Shown: piece by piece, positions 8,886 through 16,985 of the stretch
How the letters are laid out: each line of letters starts with the position of its first letter
Numbering within the stretch: position 1 is the first letter of the stretch
NCBI GenBank assembly: GCA_963745175.1
Contig: CAVUWK010000001.1
Span: 186,001-250,000 of the forward strand
From: Bog-473 sp963745175
GTDB lineage: Bacteria > Actinomycetota > Acidimicrobiia > Acidimicrobiales > RAAP-2
Length of the DNA: 64,000 bases
Reading direction: 5' to 3'
The notes under the pieces: model-generated
What the model was told of the DNA's origin: nothing
Databases searched by the model: none
What the model saw: only the letters and a program-made list of their open reading frames with translations
Position numbers and translations under genes: made by a program

Positions 8886-9680
8886 GTGTTCGTCTGGCAG
8901 TGGGTCCAGCAGCACCGGCTGTTGTCGGTCATCGCGCTGGCCGTGGTGATCGTCAGCTGCGCCGGCGGGACGGCGTGGGCCCTCGTCTTCCGTACCGTTT
9001 CGTCGCCGGTGGGCCTGCGGGAGGCACTCCGCATGTATCGGCGGGAGCAGACCGGCAAGGTGTTGGCGACGCTGCGCGACCGGATGCCCACCCCCGGCGT
9101 CTACACGTACCGCACCAGCGGGGGCGAGAGCCTCAACCTCGTCGGCGTGGCGCGTTCCTTCCCGGCCAGTACATCCATGATCGTCTCTGACGGGCACTGT
9201 GCGACCGTCAGCTGGGTCCCCATCACGCAGCACACCGAGTCGACCACCGTGTGCAACGCGCCGAACGGGGCGCTGACCATCCCGAAGCTCGTGACGAACG
9301 AGTCCATCGCGGGCTCGACCACCACCTCCACCATCGATTGCCCCGCCTCGACGTACCTGCTGCCGCCGGGGGCGCGCCCGGGTCAGCGTTGGGGCGCCAC
9401 CTGCTCACTCGCCAGCCCGGCCGAGAAGATCGAGCTGGCGGGCGAGGCGCTGGGCCAATCCACCATCGTGGTGGCCGGCCATGCCGTCTCCGTGACGCAC
9501 ACCCGCCTCATGCTCACGTTCACCGGCGCCGAGCACGGGACCAACCCGACCGACTTCTGGATCGTCCCCAGCAGCGGCCTGATCGTGCGCGAACGGGAGA
9601 CGGTGGGCGTGAGCCAGGGCGGGGTCCACTACACCGAGAACATGGAGGCCACGCTCACCGGGCTCAATCCGGCGCAATAA
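8886..9680 (+). CDS. Exported or membrane-anchored protein of unknown function
   Basis: 264 residues from GTG 8886. One N-terminal hydrophobic segment (LLSVIALAVVIVSCAGGTAWALVF) is followed by an extracytoplasmic domain with four cysteines, as DGHCATV, TTVCNAP, TIDCPAS and GATCSLA, which could pair as disulfides. The C-terminal half (FTGAEHGTNPTDFWIVPSSGLIVRE) looks like a beta-rich domain. No family recognised. A TTG at 8853 is possible, but TAGCAT just before the GTG could be a -10 element for a leaderless start. Confidence 0.7.
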   Translation: MFVWQWVQQHRLLSVIALAVVIVSCAGGTAWALVFRTVSSPVGLREALRMYRREQTGKVLATLRDRMPTPGVYTYRTSGGESLNLVGVARSFPASTSMIVSDGHCATVSWVPITQHTESTTVCNAPNGALTIPKLVTNESIAGSTTTSTIDCPASTYLLPPGARPGQRWGATCSLASPAEKIELAGEALGQSTIVVAGHAVSVTHTRLMLTFTGAEHGTNPTDFWIVPSSGLIVRERETVGVSQGGVHYTENMEATLTGLNPAQ

Positions 9681-9699
9681 CCGGGAGCGCCATCGACCG

Positions 9700-10074
9700 T
9701 CAGGCTTCGGGTGGACCGACCAGTGCTGCCAGCCGCTTCGGGGCGATGAGGCAGTAGCTCTCGGCGATCAGCTCGGCCATCTCGTCCCAGTCGGGCGCGG
9801 CCCGGAGATCCAGCCGCACGCCGACCCAGCCCTTCGGCCCGACGTACTTCGGCACGAAGAACCGCGCCGGCTCCGACGCCACCAGAACCTGCTGTGCTCC
9901 CGGGGGCGCCTTCATGGTCATGGACGTGCCGTCCTCGCTCGTCATCACGAAGAGCTTGTCCCGTACCCGGAAGGCGGGGGAGGTGTGGCCTCCGAACGAG
10001 CGCTCCTCGGTTTCGGGGAGCGCCAAGCAGATGGCGCGCACCCGCTCAATCGGGGAGCGCGCCGCCGCGCTCAC
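9700..10074 (-). CDS. MmcQ/YjbR family protein
   Basis: 124-residue CyaY-like-fold protein of the YjbR family, of unknown biochemical role. The core ALPETEERSFGGHTSPAFRVRDKLFVM, then MTMKAPP and the C-terminal LIAESYCLIAPKRLAAL match the family. The start is the GTG at 10074, which overlaps the TGA of the diiron protein gene by four bases and removes an Arg-rich upstream extension. Last gene of the 16.9-9.7 kb operon. Confidence 0.85.
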   Translation of the reverse strand: MSAAARSPIERVRAICLALPETEERSFGGHTSPAFRVRDKLFVMTSEDGTSMTMKAPPGAQQVLVASEPARFFVPKYVGPKGWVGVRLDLRAAPDWDEMAELIAESYCLIAPKRLAALVGPPEA

Positions 10075-11246
10075 CCCCCGGACGCCGCCCCGGACGCCGC
10101 CCCAGAGGCCGCCCCGGACGACTGCGCCGCCCGGTCCTGGGCCACCGCGTCGTAGGACGCGTAGTCGGACCCGGTGTCGTCGGCGAACTCGAACTCGAGA
10201 AGCCCCGCCTCGCCCCACTTCTCGCGCAGGTAGCCGTTGTTGGCGTCGAGCAGGCCGAGCTTGCGCACGTTCGGGACGAGCTTGGCGAAGAAGCCGCGGG
10301 CGAACCCGCCCATGGGGTTGGTCTTCGTCTGCTGGGCCGCCTCGACAATGAACGGAAGGACTGCTTCACCGGTCGTGCCGAGGCGCTCCCACACCTCGGG
10401 CGTCGTGGCCCGCGCCCGCTGGTTGAGCGTGGCGTCGACCAGGAACTCCTGGCGCTCCAACAGCTCGGCCTGGCTCAGCTCCCGGTAGAACTCGGACAGC
10501 GTGAGCACGCCGAAGGCGACGTGGCGCGCCTCGTCGGACATGACGTAGCGCAGCAGCTTGGTCAGCAGCGGCTCCTTGGTCCGTCGCAGCATGTCCCCGA
10601 AGGCGGCCAGGGCGAGCGACTCGATCACGATCTGCATGCCCAGGTACGCGATGTCCCAGCGGGAGTCCTCCAGCAGCGACCAGATCTGCGCCTTGAGGAA
10701 CGGGCTCATCGGGTAGGCGTCGCCCAGCTTGGTGCGGAGATACTTGGCGAACACCTCGGTGTGCCGGGCCTCGTCCATGGTCTGGGTCGACGCGTAGTAC
10801 TTGGCGTCGATCCACGGCACGGTCTCGACGATCTTGGCCGCGGTCATCATGGCGCCCTGCTCGCCGTGCATGAACTGCGAGAGGTTCGCCTTGAAGAACT
10901 CGATGCCGAGCTGCGAGTACTCCTTCTCGCTCCACGTCGCCATGGGCGAGCCGGGCAGGGTCCCCGCCACCCGCGCCACCGCCAGCAACGGGCTGTCCTG
11001 CTCCGCCACGAGGCGCTCGGGATCGACGTCGATGGACCAGTCCAGGTCCGTCACGCTGTTCCACTGCGACCCCATGGCCTTGTTGTAGAGCGTGACGAGC
11101 TGCCCGCGGTCGCGCTCGTAGTCCCACAGGAAGAGCCGGTCCGCGTTGTCGTGGATGACCTGGACGGCCGCCTCCATGTCCTGCCGCCCCGGTACCTGAG
11201 GGGTGACCTCTGTGATCTCCGACACTGGAGGTGGCGCTTGGGACAT
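10071..11246 (-). CDS. Ferritin-like diiron protein
   Basis: 391 residues. Carboxylate-bridged diiron four-helix-bundle pattern: Glu in FMHGEQGAMM, EARH in TMDEARHTEVF, Glu in QIVIESLALAAFG and EARH in MSDEARHVAFGV, the E/ExxH/E/ExxH set shared by ribonucleotide reductase R2-like oxidases and ferritin-like proteins. The C-terminus ends in a repeated SGAA tail encoded by a short tandem repeat near 10080-10115. In the operon with an acyl-CoA ligase, SDR and thiolase it could be an oxygenase or desaturase acting on an acyl chain (inference). It is not an obvious R2lox or AurF, so the substrate is unknown. Confidence 0.8.
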   Translation of the reverse strand: MSQAPPPVSEITEVTPQVPGRQDMEAAVQVIHDNADRLFLWDYERDRGQLVTLYNKAMGSQWNSVTDLDWSIDVDPERLVAEQDSPLLAVARVAGTLPGSPMATWSEKEYSQLGIEFFKANLSQFMHGEQGAMMTAAKIVETVPWIDAKYYASTQTMDEARHTEVFAKYLRTKLGDAYPMSPFLKAQIWSLLEDSRWDIAYLGMQIVIESLALAAFGDMLRRTKEPLLTKLLRYVMSDEARHVAFGVLTLSEFYRELSQAELLERQEFLVDATLNQRARATTPEVWERLGTTGEAVLPFIVEAAQQTKTNPMGGFARGFFAKLVPNVRKLGLLDANNGYLREKWGEAGLLEFEFADDTGSDYASYDAVAQDRAAQSSGAASGAASGAASGG

Positions 11247-11255
11247 GGACCGAGG

Positions 11256-12170
11256 CTACTGCCGCCGACCGCCCATGTTCGCGTTCGGCGCCGCCTTGGC
11301 CACCAGTTCGGGCACGATCTTGCCGAGCTCGGCCGGATCCCAACGGTCGCCCTTGTCCTGCCCGGGACCGGCAACCCAGCCCTCGGCGACGCTCAAGTTG
11401 CCGCCCATGACGTTGAAGACGCGGCCGGTGATGTCCTTGGACTCGCTGCTGCCCAGCCAGACCACGATGGGCGAGATGTTGGCGGGGTCGAGCGCGTCGA
11501 ACTCCTCGGGCTTGCGCTGGGCCGACTGCTCGCCCATGCCGAGGTTCTCGGTCATACGGGTGAGGGCGGCCGGCGCGATGGCGTTCACCGTGACGCCGTA
11601 GCGCTCGAGCTCCATGGCGGCGATGATCGTGAACGAGGCGATGCCGGCCTTGGCCGCGCCGTAGTTCGTCTGGCCCACGTTGCCATAGATGCCCGACGGC
11701 GAAGTCGTGTTGATGACGCGGGCGTCGTTGGCCTCGCCTGCCTTGGTGCGGTTGCGCCAGTACTCGACGGCGTGGCGGGTCGGGGCGAAGGTGCCGCGCA
11801 GGTGCACCTTGATCACGGCGTCCCACTCGTCGATCGTCATGTTGACCAGCATGCGGTCGCGCAGGATGCCGGCGTTGTTCACCAGCACGTCGATCGTCCC
11901 GAAGGTGTCGATGGCGGTGTTGATGAGACGGCCCGCGCCGTCGTAGTCCGAGACGTCGTCGCCGTTGGCCACGGCCTCGCCGCCCATGCCCCTGATCTCG
12001 TCGACCACCTCTCCGGCCGGGCCGGTCGAGGAGCCTGTGCCGTCCATCTCGCCGCCCAGGTCGTTGATGACGACCTTCGCGCCCTCCCGGGCGAACGCGA
12101 GGGCATGCTCGCGCCCGATGCCCCGGCCTGCCCCGGTGATGACGACGATCCGTCCGTCACAGATGCCCAC
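11256..12170 (-). CDS. SDR-family oxidoreductase (3-hydroxyacyl-CoA dehydrogenase-like)
   Basis: 304-residue short-chain dehydrogenase. The cofactor site is TGAGRGIGREHALAF, with NNAG at residues ~96-99. The catalytic Ser and YxxxK lie in SPSGIYGNVGQTNYGAAKAG. The acidic residue INDLGG after strand 2 points to NAD(H). A C-terminal extension (GWVAGPGQDKGDRWDPAEL) resembles the HSD17B4/FabG-like subgroup that oxidises 3-hydroxyacyl-CoAs. GTG start at 12170 with AAAGGAG upstream. The 15-bp array upstream could be read in frame as TKLTE/TKLAK repeats, but the RBS makes translation from 12170 more likely. Confidence 0.88.
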   Translation of the reverse strand: MGICDGRIVVITGAGRGIGREHALAFAREGAKVVINDLGGEMDGTGSSTGPAGEVVDEIRGMGGEAVANGDDVSDYDGAGRLINTAIDTFGTIDVLVNNAGILRDRMLVNMTIDEWDAVIKVHLRGTFAPTRHAVEYWRNRTKAGEANDARVINTTSPSGIYGNVGQTNYGAAKAGIASFTIIAAMELERYGVTVNAIAPAALTRMTENLGMGEQSAQRKPEEFDALDPANISPIVVWLGSSESKDITGRVFNVMGGNLSVAEGWVAGPGQDKGDRWDPAELGKIVPELVAKAAPNANMGGRRQ

Positions 12171-12188
12171 GTTCAGCTCCTTTGTTTT

Positions 12189-12250
12189 GGCCAGTTTTGT
12201 TTTGGCCAGCTTGGTTTCGGTCAGCTTGGTTTCGGTCAGCTTGGTTCTGG
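12189..12250. repeat. 15-bp tandem array, four copies, between the acyl-CoA ligase and SDR genes
   Basis: Head-to-tail 15-bp units of the form GGTCAGCTTGGTTTC, with variants GGCCAGTTTTGTTTT and GGCCAGCTTGGTTTC. The array runs up to the TGA of the ligase gene. On the minus strand it lies immediately before the SDR ribosome-binding site. The last copies nearest the SDR are the most T-rich on the plus strand. It shares period and the GGTCAG core with the array at 3436-3495. Confidence 0.9.
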
Positions 12251-13822
12251 TCAGTCCGGCGACGACGCCGTCCGGTACTGCTCACGCAGCTTGCGCTTGA
12301 AGATCTTCCCAGTATCCTCCCGCGGCAGCTCGGCCACGAAGTCGACGCTGCGGGGGCACTTGAAGTGCGCCAGGCGGTCCCGGCAGAACGCCATGAGCTC
12401 GCCGGCCAGGTCGTCGCTGCCCGCCACCCCCTCGGCGGGCTGCACCACTGACTTCACGGCTTCGCCCCACTCCTCGTCGGGCACCCCGATGGTGGCGACG
12501 TCACCCACCGCCGGATGTTCCAGCAGCACCGCGTCGACCTCCGCCGGATAGATGTTCACGCCGCCCGAGATGATGAGGTTCGCCGTGCGGTCGGTGAGGT
12601 AGAGGAACCCCTCCGCGTCCATGTAGCCCACATCGCCCAGGGTGAAGTAGTCGCCGCGGAAGGCGTCGGCCGTCTTCTCGGTGTCGCCGTAGTAGTCGAA
12701 CCTGGTGACGGCCGGCGCCTGCAGGAAGACCATGCCGATCTCACCCGCCGGCAGTTCGTTGCCGGCCTCGTCGGCCACCTTGACCAGTCCCGGCACCAAG
12801 GGCCGGCCGACGGTGCCGGGATGGGCCAGCCAGGTTTCGGAGTCGACGAGTGTGCCGAGGCCCTCGGTGGCCGCGTAGTACTCGACCACCACCGGCCCCA
12901 GCCATGCGATGAGGCGCTGCTTGATGGGCACGGGGCAGGGCGCCGCGCCGTGGATCACGAAGCGCAGCGAGGAGTGGTCGAAGCGCTCCCGGGTCTCTGC
13001 CGGCAGGGCGAGAAGGCGGTGGAACATGGTCGGGACCATGTGGGTGTGCGTGATCCCGTGTCGTTCGATCAGCTGGAGGGACTCGACGGGCTCCCAATGG
13101 TCCATGACGACGATGGGCACCCCGTAGATGAAGGGGACCGCCACCGAGAAGGCGAGCGGGGCGGCATGGTACAGCGGGCCGGTCAGGAGGTGGGCGTCGA
13201 CAGTGGTCTCGTAGTCCTCGTCATAGCCGCAGAAGTTGACGGCGGCCAGCGCGCTGATCGCGGCGGTCTGGCGGTGCACGCCCTTGGGTCGCCCGGTGGT
13301 GCCCGACGTGTAGAGCATCTGGGTGCCCATGACCGGGTCCTCGATGTCAGAGCCGTCCTCAGCCGCGACCACGTCGTTGTACATCTCGAAGCCGGGGAGG
13401 TAGCCGCCCGTGTCGATCTTGACCAGGCCCGGCCCGCCCGCCGCGGCGGCCACGGCGACCTTGTCGCCCAACGAACCCGAGCAGACGAATGCCTTGGCCT
13501 CGCAGTTCTCGACGATGTAGGCCGCCTCCTCCCCGGTCAGATGGAAGTTGATCGGCGTGAGGCGCAGTCCCGTGCGCTGGGCGGCATAGAGCACCTCGAG
13601 GAATTCCGGCTCGTTGATGCACATGAGCGCGATGGCGTCGCCAGGCTGCAGCCCCCGGGCCCGCAGCGCACGGGACAGCCGGTTGATGTCGGCGTTGAAG
13701 TCGGCGTACGTGCGGTCCCCGTGCGGGGTGATCAGCGCGAGCCGGTCCGGGATCCGGGCGGCCCACCACGCGTGGAGCATGCCCTGGGCCGCGGCTTCGC
13801 GCTTGTCGTCGGGGACGCTCAT
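12251..13822 (-). CDS. Acyl-CoA synthetase (AMP-forming, FadD-like)
   Basis: 523-residue ANL-superfamily ligase that activates a carboxylic acid through an acyl-adenylate and transfers it to CoA. The P-loop is LYTSGTTGRPKGVHRQ, A5 is YYAATEGLG, A7/A8 lies in YFTLGDVGYMDAEGFLYLTDRTANLIISGG, and the catalytic Lys is in DTGKIFKRKL. The ATG at 13822 overlaps the OB-fold gene stop by four bases. It probably supplies the acyl-CoA for the thiolase, SDR and dehydrogenase of the same operon. Confidence 0.93.
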   Translation of the reverse strand: MSVPDDKREAAAQGMLHAWWAARIPDRLALITPHGDRTYADFNADINRLSRALRARGLQPGDAIALMCINEPEFLEVLYAAQRTGLRLTPINFHLTGEEAAYIVENCEAKAFVCSGSLGDKVAVAAAAGGPGLVKIDTGGYLPGFEMYNDVVAAEDGSDIEDPVMGTQMLYTSGTTGRPKGVHRQTAAISALAAVNFCGYDEDYETTVDAHLLTGPLYHAAPLAFSVAVPFIYGVPIVVMDHWEPVESLQLIERHGITHTHMVPTMFHRLLALPAETRERFDHSSLRFVIHGAAPCPVPIKQRLIAWLGPVVVEYYAATEGLGTLVDSETWLAHPGTVGRPLVPGLVKVADEAGNELPAGEIGMVFLQAPAVTRFDYYGDTEKTADAFRGDYFTLGDVGYMDAEGFLYLTDRTANLIISGGVNIYPAEVDAVLLEHPAVGDVATIGVPDEEWGEAVKSVVQPAEGVAGSDDLAGELMAFCRDRLAHFKCPRSVDFVAELPREDTGKIFKRKLREQYRTASSPD

Positions 13823-14325
13823 GGCGTCTCCGCCCCTGCGGCCACCGGCGCGTCCGTCCCGGCGGGCCGGAAGAGCGCCAGCTGCCGGCCGTCGCTCAGC
13901 GGCTGCCAGCTGACCGTCAGAGCCATCCCGCTGTGGACGTCGCTGGGCGGGCACCCGACGATGTTGGTCATCATGCGCACCCCCTCCTCCAGGTCTATCA
14001 GGGCGATGCAGTAGGGCTCTCCGCCGGAGAACGACACACCGGCCGCCTCGGGCCGGTGCTCGACGACGGCGACGTGCACGGTCGCCCGGCCGCTGGCCTC
14101 ACGCCACTCGAGCGTGTCACCGAGTCGCCGGGTCGAGGCCGCAGCGCCCGGCGCCGGGCAGTACGGACAGAACGCCCGCGGGTAGAAGACGCCCCGGTCA
14201 CAGGCCGTGCACCACTGCACCAGGAGGCGTCCCTCCCGGGTGGCCTCCCAGTAGGGGCCGCTCTCGTCGCCCACCGGCGGTTCGAAACGGGCCGGCCAGC
14301 TGCTGGCCGAGTCGGCCGAGCTCAC
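13819..14325 (-). CDS. OB-fold protein with zinc ribbon (DUF35 type)
   Basis: 168 residues. N-terminal rubredoxin-like zinc ribbon (CTACDRGVFYPRAFCPYC) followed by an OB-fold domain (GRATVHVAVVEHRPEA, then PYCIALIDLEEGVRMMTNIVGC). Such proteins pair with SCP-x-type thiolases or with MaoC-like hydratases as accessory subunits, for example in steroid side-chain degradation. GTG start at 14325 overlapping the thiolase TGA, which supports a physical partnership with the thiolase upstream. Confidence 0.88.
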   Translation of the reverse strand: MSSADSASSWPARFEPPVGDESGPYWEATREGRLLVQWCTACDRGVFYPRAFCPYCPAPGAAASTRRLGDTLEWREASGRATVHVAVVEHRPEAAGVSFSGGEPYCIALIDLEEGVRMMTNIVGCPPSDVHSGMALTVSWQPLSDGRQLALFRPAGTDAPVAAGAETP

Positions 14326-15498
14326 AGCGTGGCCTCGGTCCCGAGGACGGACGTCGACATGACCGACAGGAACATGCCCGACCCGTGCGCCACCGCCACC
14401 TCGGCGCCGGGCACCTGGCGCTGCTCGCCTTCGCCCCGCAGTTGGCGCACCGCTTCGGTGAGCAGGAACATGCCGTACATGCCGGGATGGGTGAAGGAGA
14501 GCCCACCGCCGTTGGTGTTCATGGGGAGCGAGCCGCCCGGGCCCAGCAGGCCGGCCTGGGCGGCGAACGGGCCACCCTCACCCTTGGGGCAGAAACCGAG
14601 GTCCTCCAGGTGGAGGAGGGCCGTGATGGTGAAGCTGTCGTAGCCCATGAGCACGTCGACGTCGGCCGGACCGAGGCCCGCCATGGCGAAGGCGCGGGAG
14701 CCCGAGACTGCCCCCGGCGTCGTGGTGAGGTCGGGCATCTGGGTGATGCCGAGGTGGTCGGTGCAGCTCGCAGCGCCGAGGACGTAGACGGCCGGCTTGC
14801 GCAGGGAGCGGGCCCGCGCCGCGCTCGTCATGACGAAGGCGCCGGCGCCGTCGGTGACCAGGCAGCAGTCGAGCAGGTGCAGGGGGCTGACCTCCAGTCG
14901 TGAGGCGAGCACGTCGGCAACGGTGATCGGGTCGCGGTAGCGGGCGCGCGGGTTCAGCGCCGCCCACTGCCGGGTGCTCACGGCGATGGCGGCCAGCTGC
15001 TCCGACGTCGTGCCGAACTCGTGCATGTGGCGCGCCGCCGCCAGGGCGTAGGGGCCCATCGGGAGGCGGAGGCCGAACGGGAGCTCCCATTCGGCCATCG
15101 GATTGGGCCCGGCCATGCCGCGGCGCGGTCCGCGAGCGCCGGCGGGTGCGGTCACTGCGCGGGGTCGCGGCGTAGACGCTCACGACCACGTCGCACACCC
15201 CCGCTGCGATGGCAGCGGCCGCGTGCTCCACGTGCACCTCGTAGCTCGAGCCGCCGGTCATGGTCGACTCGATGAACGTCGGGTGCACCCCGAGGTACTC
15301 GGCGAAGGCCACGGCCGACTCGGGATGGCACACCCCGTCGACGTCGGCCAGCGTGACCCCGGCGTCCTCGAGCGCGTCGAGCACCATGGCCACCTCGAGC
15401 TCGCGGCCCGTGCGGTCGAGTTCCCCGGTGGGCGAGACGTCGTCGGTCACGCCGACGATGGCCGCCGCGCCGCGCAGGCTGCGGTCCTCCCGACTCAT
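14322..15498 (-). CDS. Thiolase-family protein, SCP-x type (one frameshift)
   Basis: About 390-residue thiolase superfamily member of the lipid-transfer/SCP-x branch, which typically partners with a DUF35 protein in acyl-CoA or aldol cleavage. The N-terminal part has AAIVGVTDDVSPTG, and MTGGSSYEVHVEHAAAAI lies where the catalytic Cys usually sits. Ser is present there instead, as in many of the non-canonical SCP-x-like thiolases. The C-terminal half has NTNGGGLSFTHPGMYGM, the GG..H motif. The frame changes once at about 15105-15175 with no loss of conserved sequence, so a one-base error is likely. Confidence 0.85.
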
Positions 15499-15560
15499 CC
15501 CCGAAGACCTCCCGGTCCAGCCCGATGCACCCCGACTCAGCCTGACCCAGCCGCGGACGG

Positions 15561-16919
15561 CTACGCGTTCTTGGGCAGGTCGGAGAAGGGCGTCACGCGG
15601 TCGTTGTTGGGCTCCTTCGGCAGGCCGAGCACCCGCTCTCCGATGATGTTGCGCTGGATCTGGTCCGTCCCGCCGTAGATGGGCGGCGCCTGGGCGAACA
15701 GCGCCATCTCGGTGATGCTGCCGGCGAAGGGGTCGCCGGTGGCCTGTCGCAGCGAGGCCTTCTCGTCGTTGTCGTAGGCGTGGAGCGTGCCGGACGGCCC
15801 GGCGATGCGCAGCCCGAGGTCGCGGGTCAAGCGGACGATCTGGCTCATGGAGAGCTTGGCGACGTTGGGCATGCCAGGGATGTCGCGGCCCTGCTCCTTG
15901 GCCGCCTTGACCCGCAGCCCGTTGAAGCGGCCGAGTTCACCGAGCGTGTGGAGGCGGGCCAGGTCCTGGCGGATGCCGGCGTCGTGGTTGACCCCGCGCG
16001 ACTGGGCGAGGCTGATGAGCAGGCCGGCTCCACCGCGCATGGCGCCGAGTGCACCGGTCGGCTGCTCTGTCTTCTTCTCCTTGCCGTTCTTGCCTCCGGC
16101 GGCCGGCACGGCGGCCACCAGGTCGCCCACCCGCCGGGGCAGGACGCCCATGACGGTGCCCGGCTGGGCCATGCCGCCTCCGGCCGCGTTGCCGCCGCCG
16201 GAGCCGAGGCCCGCCCGCTCGTTCATGAGCGTCGTGTTGGCCGCGGCCCACCCGTTGTTGAGGCCACCGATCAGCGCCGAGTCAGCCACCCGGGCGTCGG
16301 TCATGAAGACCTCGTTGAAGAGCGAGTGGCCCGTCATCTCCTTGAGCGGGCGCACGTCGACGCCGTCCTGGAGCATGTTGAAGGCGAAGTACGAGATGCC
16401 CTGGTGCTTGGGCACGTCGGGATCGGTGCGGGCGAGAAGCATGCCGAGGTCGGCGTACTGGCCGCCCGAGGTCCACACCTTCTGGCCGTTGATGATCCAC
16501 TCGTCGCCGTCCTTGACGGCCCGGGTCTGGAGGCCCGCCAGGTCCGAGCCGGCCTGCGGCTCGCTGAAGAGCTGGCACCAGGCCTTCTGGCCGGTGACGA
16601 TGTCCCGCACGTAGAGGTCGATCTGCTCCTGCGTCCCGTGGGTGGCGATGGTGGGGGCGGCCAGCAGGAGCCCCAGGCCGGCCGGGGCACCGAGCGCACC
16701 GAATTTGGCGACTTCCTGCTGCACCAGGACGACGTCGGAGCGGGCCATCGCCTTGCCGTAGGCGTTCTCGGGCAGGCCGGGGGCGGCCCAGCCGGCCAGC
16801 CCCATCCGTTCCCACCACTGCGCCACGGTCAGGTCAGGGTCCCAGTTGTTGCTCAGCCAGGACCGCAGTTCGCTCAGCAGCTCGTCGGTCCGCGTCGTCT
16901 CAATAGCGGTGTCGGTCAC
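15561..16919 (-). CDS. Acyl-CoA dehydrogenase
   Basis: 452-residue flavin-dependent acyl-CoA dehydrogenase. QLFSEPQAGSDLAGLQT and GQKVWTSGGQYAD are the FAD/substrate signatures, and PIYGGTDQIQRNIIGERVLGLP is the C-terminal signature. The family catalytic Glu is not at the usual YxGT-E spot (GGTDQIQ), so it may be placed elsewhere or the partner subunit may carry it, as in heterotetrameric FadE pairs. An insertion rich in Gly, Ala, Lys (GGKNGKEKKTEQ) lies near residue 275. First gene of the minus-strand operon, 62 nt before the thiolase. Confidence 0.9.
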   Translation of the reverse strand: MTDTAIETTRTDELLSELRSWLSNNWDPDLTVAQWWERMGLAGWAAPGLPENAYGKAMARSDVVLVQQEVAKFGALGAPAGLGLLLAAPTIATHGTQEQIDLYVRDIVTGQKAWCQLFSEPQAGSDLAGLQTRAVKDGDEWIINGQKVWTSGGQYADLGMLLARTDPDVPKHQGISYFAFNMLQDGVDVRPLKEMTGHSLFNEVFMTDARVADSALIGGLNNGWAAANTTLMNERAGLGSGGGNAAGGGMAQPGTVMGVLPRRVGDLVAAVPAAGGKNGKEKKTEQPTGALGAMRGGAGLLISLAQSRGVNHDAGIRQDLARLHTLGELGRFNGLRVKAAKEQGRDIPGMPNVAKLSMSQIVRLTRDLGLRIAGPSGTLHAYDNDEKASLRQATGDPFAGSITEMALFAQAPPIYGGTDQIQRNIIGERVLGLPKEPNNDRVTPFSDLPKNA

Positions 16920-16985
16920 ATCCTGAAGTTACCGGGCGCGCCGTGGGACGGGAAACTCCGCCCAAACATGGGTAGCGTCGCCCGG

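Noticed and set aside
9894..12551. 885-codon open frame on the plus strand
   Set aside because: Shadow of the YjbR, diiron, SDR and ligase genes; these have full sets of catalytic motifs on the other strand.
13819..14325. MaoC-type hydratase instead of an OB-fold protein
   Set aside because: The zinc ribbon and OB-fold pattern are clear, and no hot-dog-fold signature is present.
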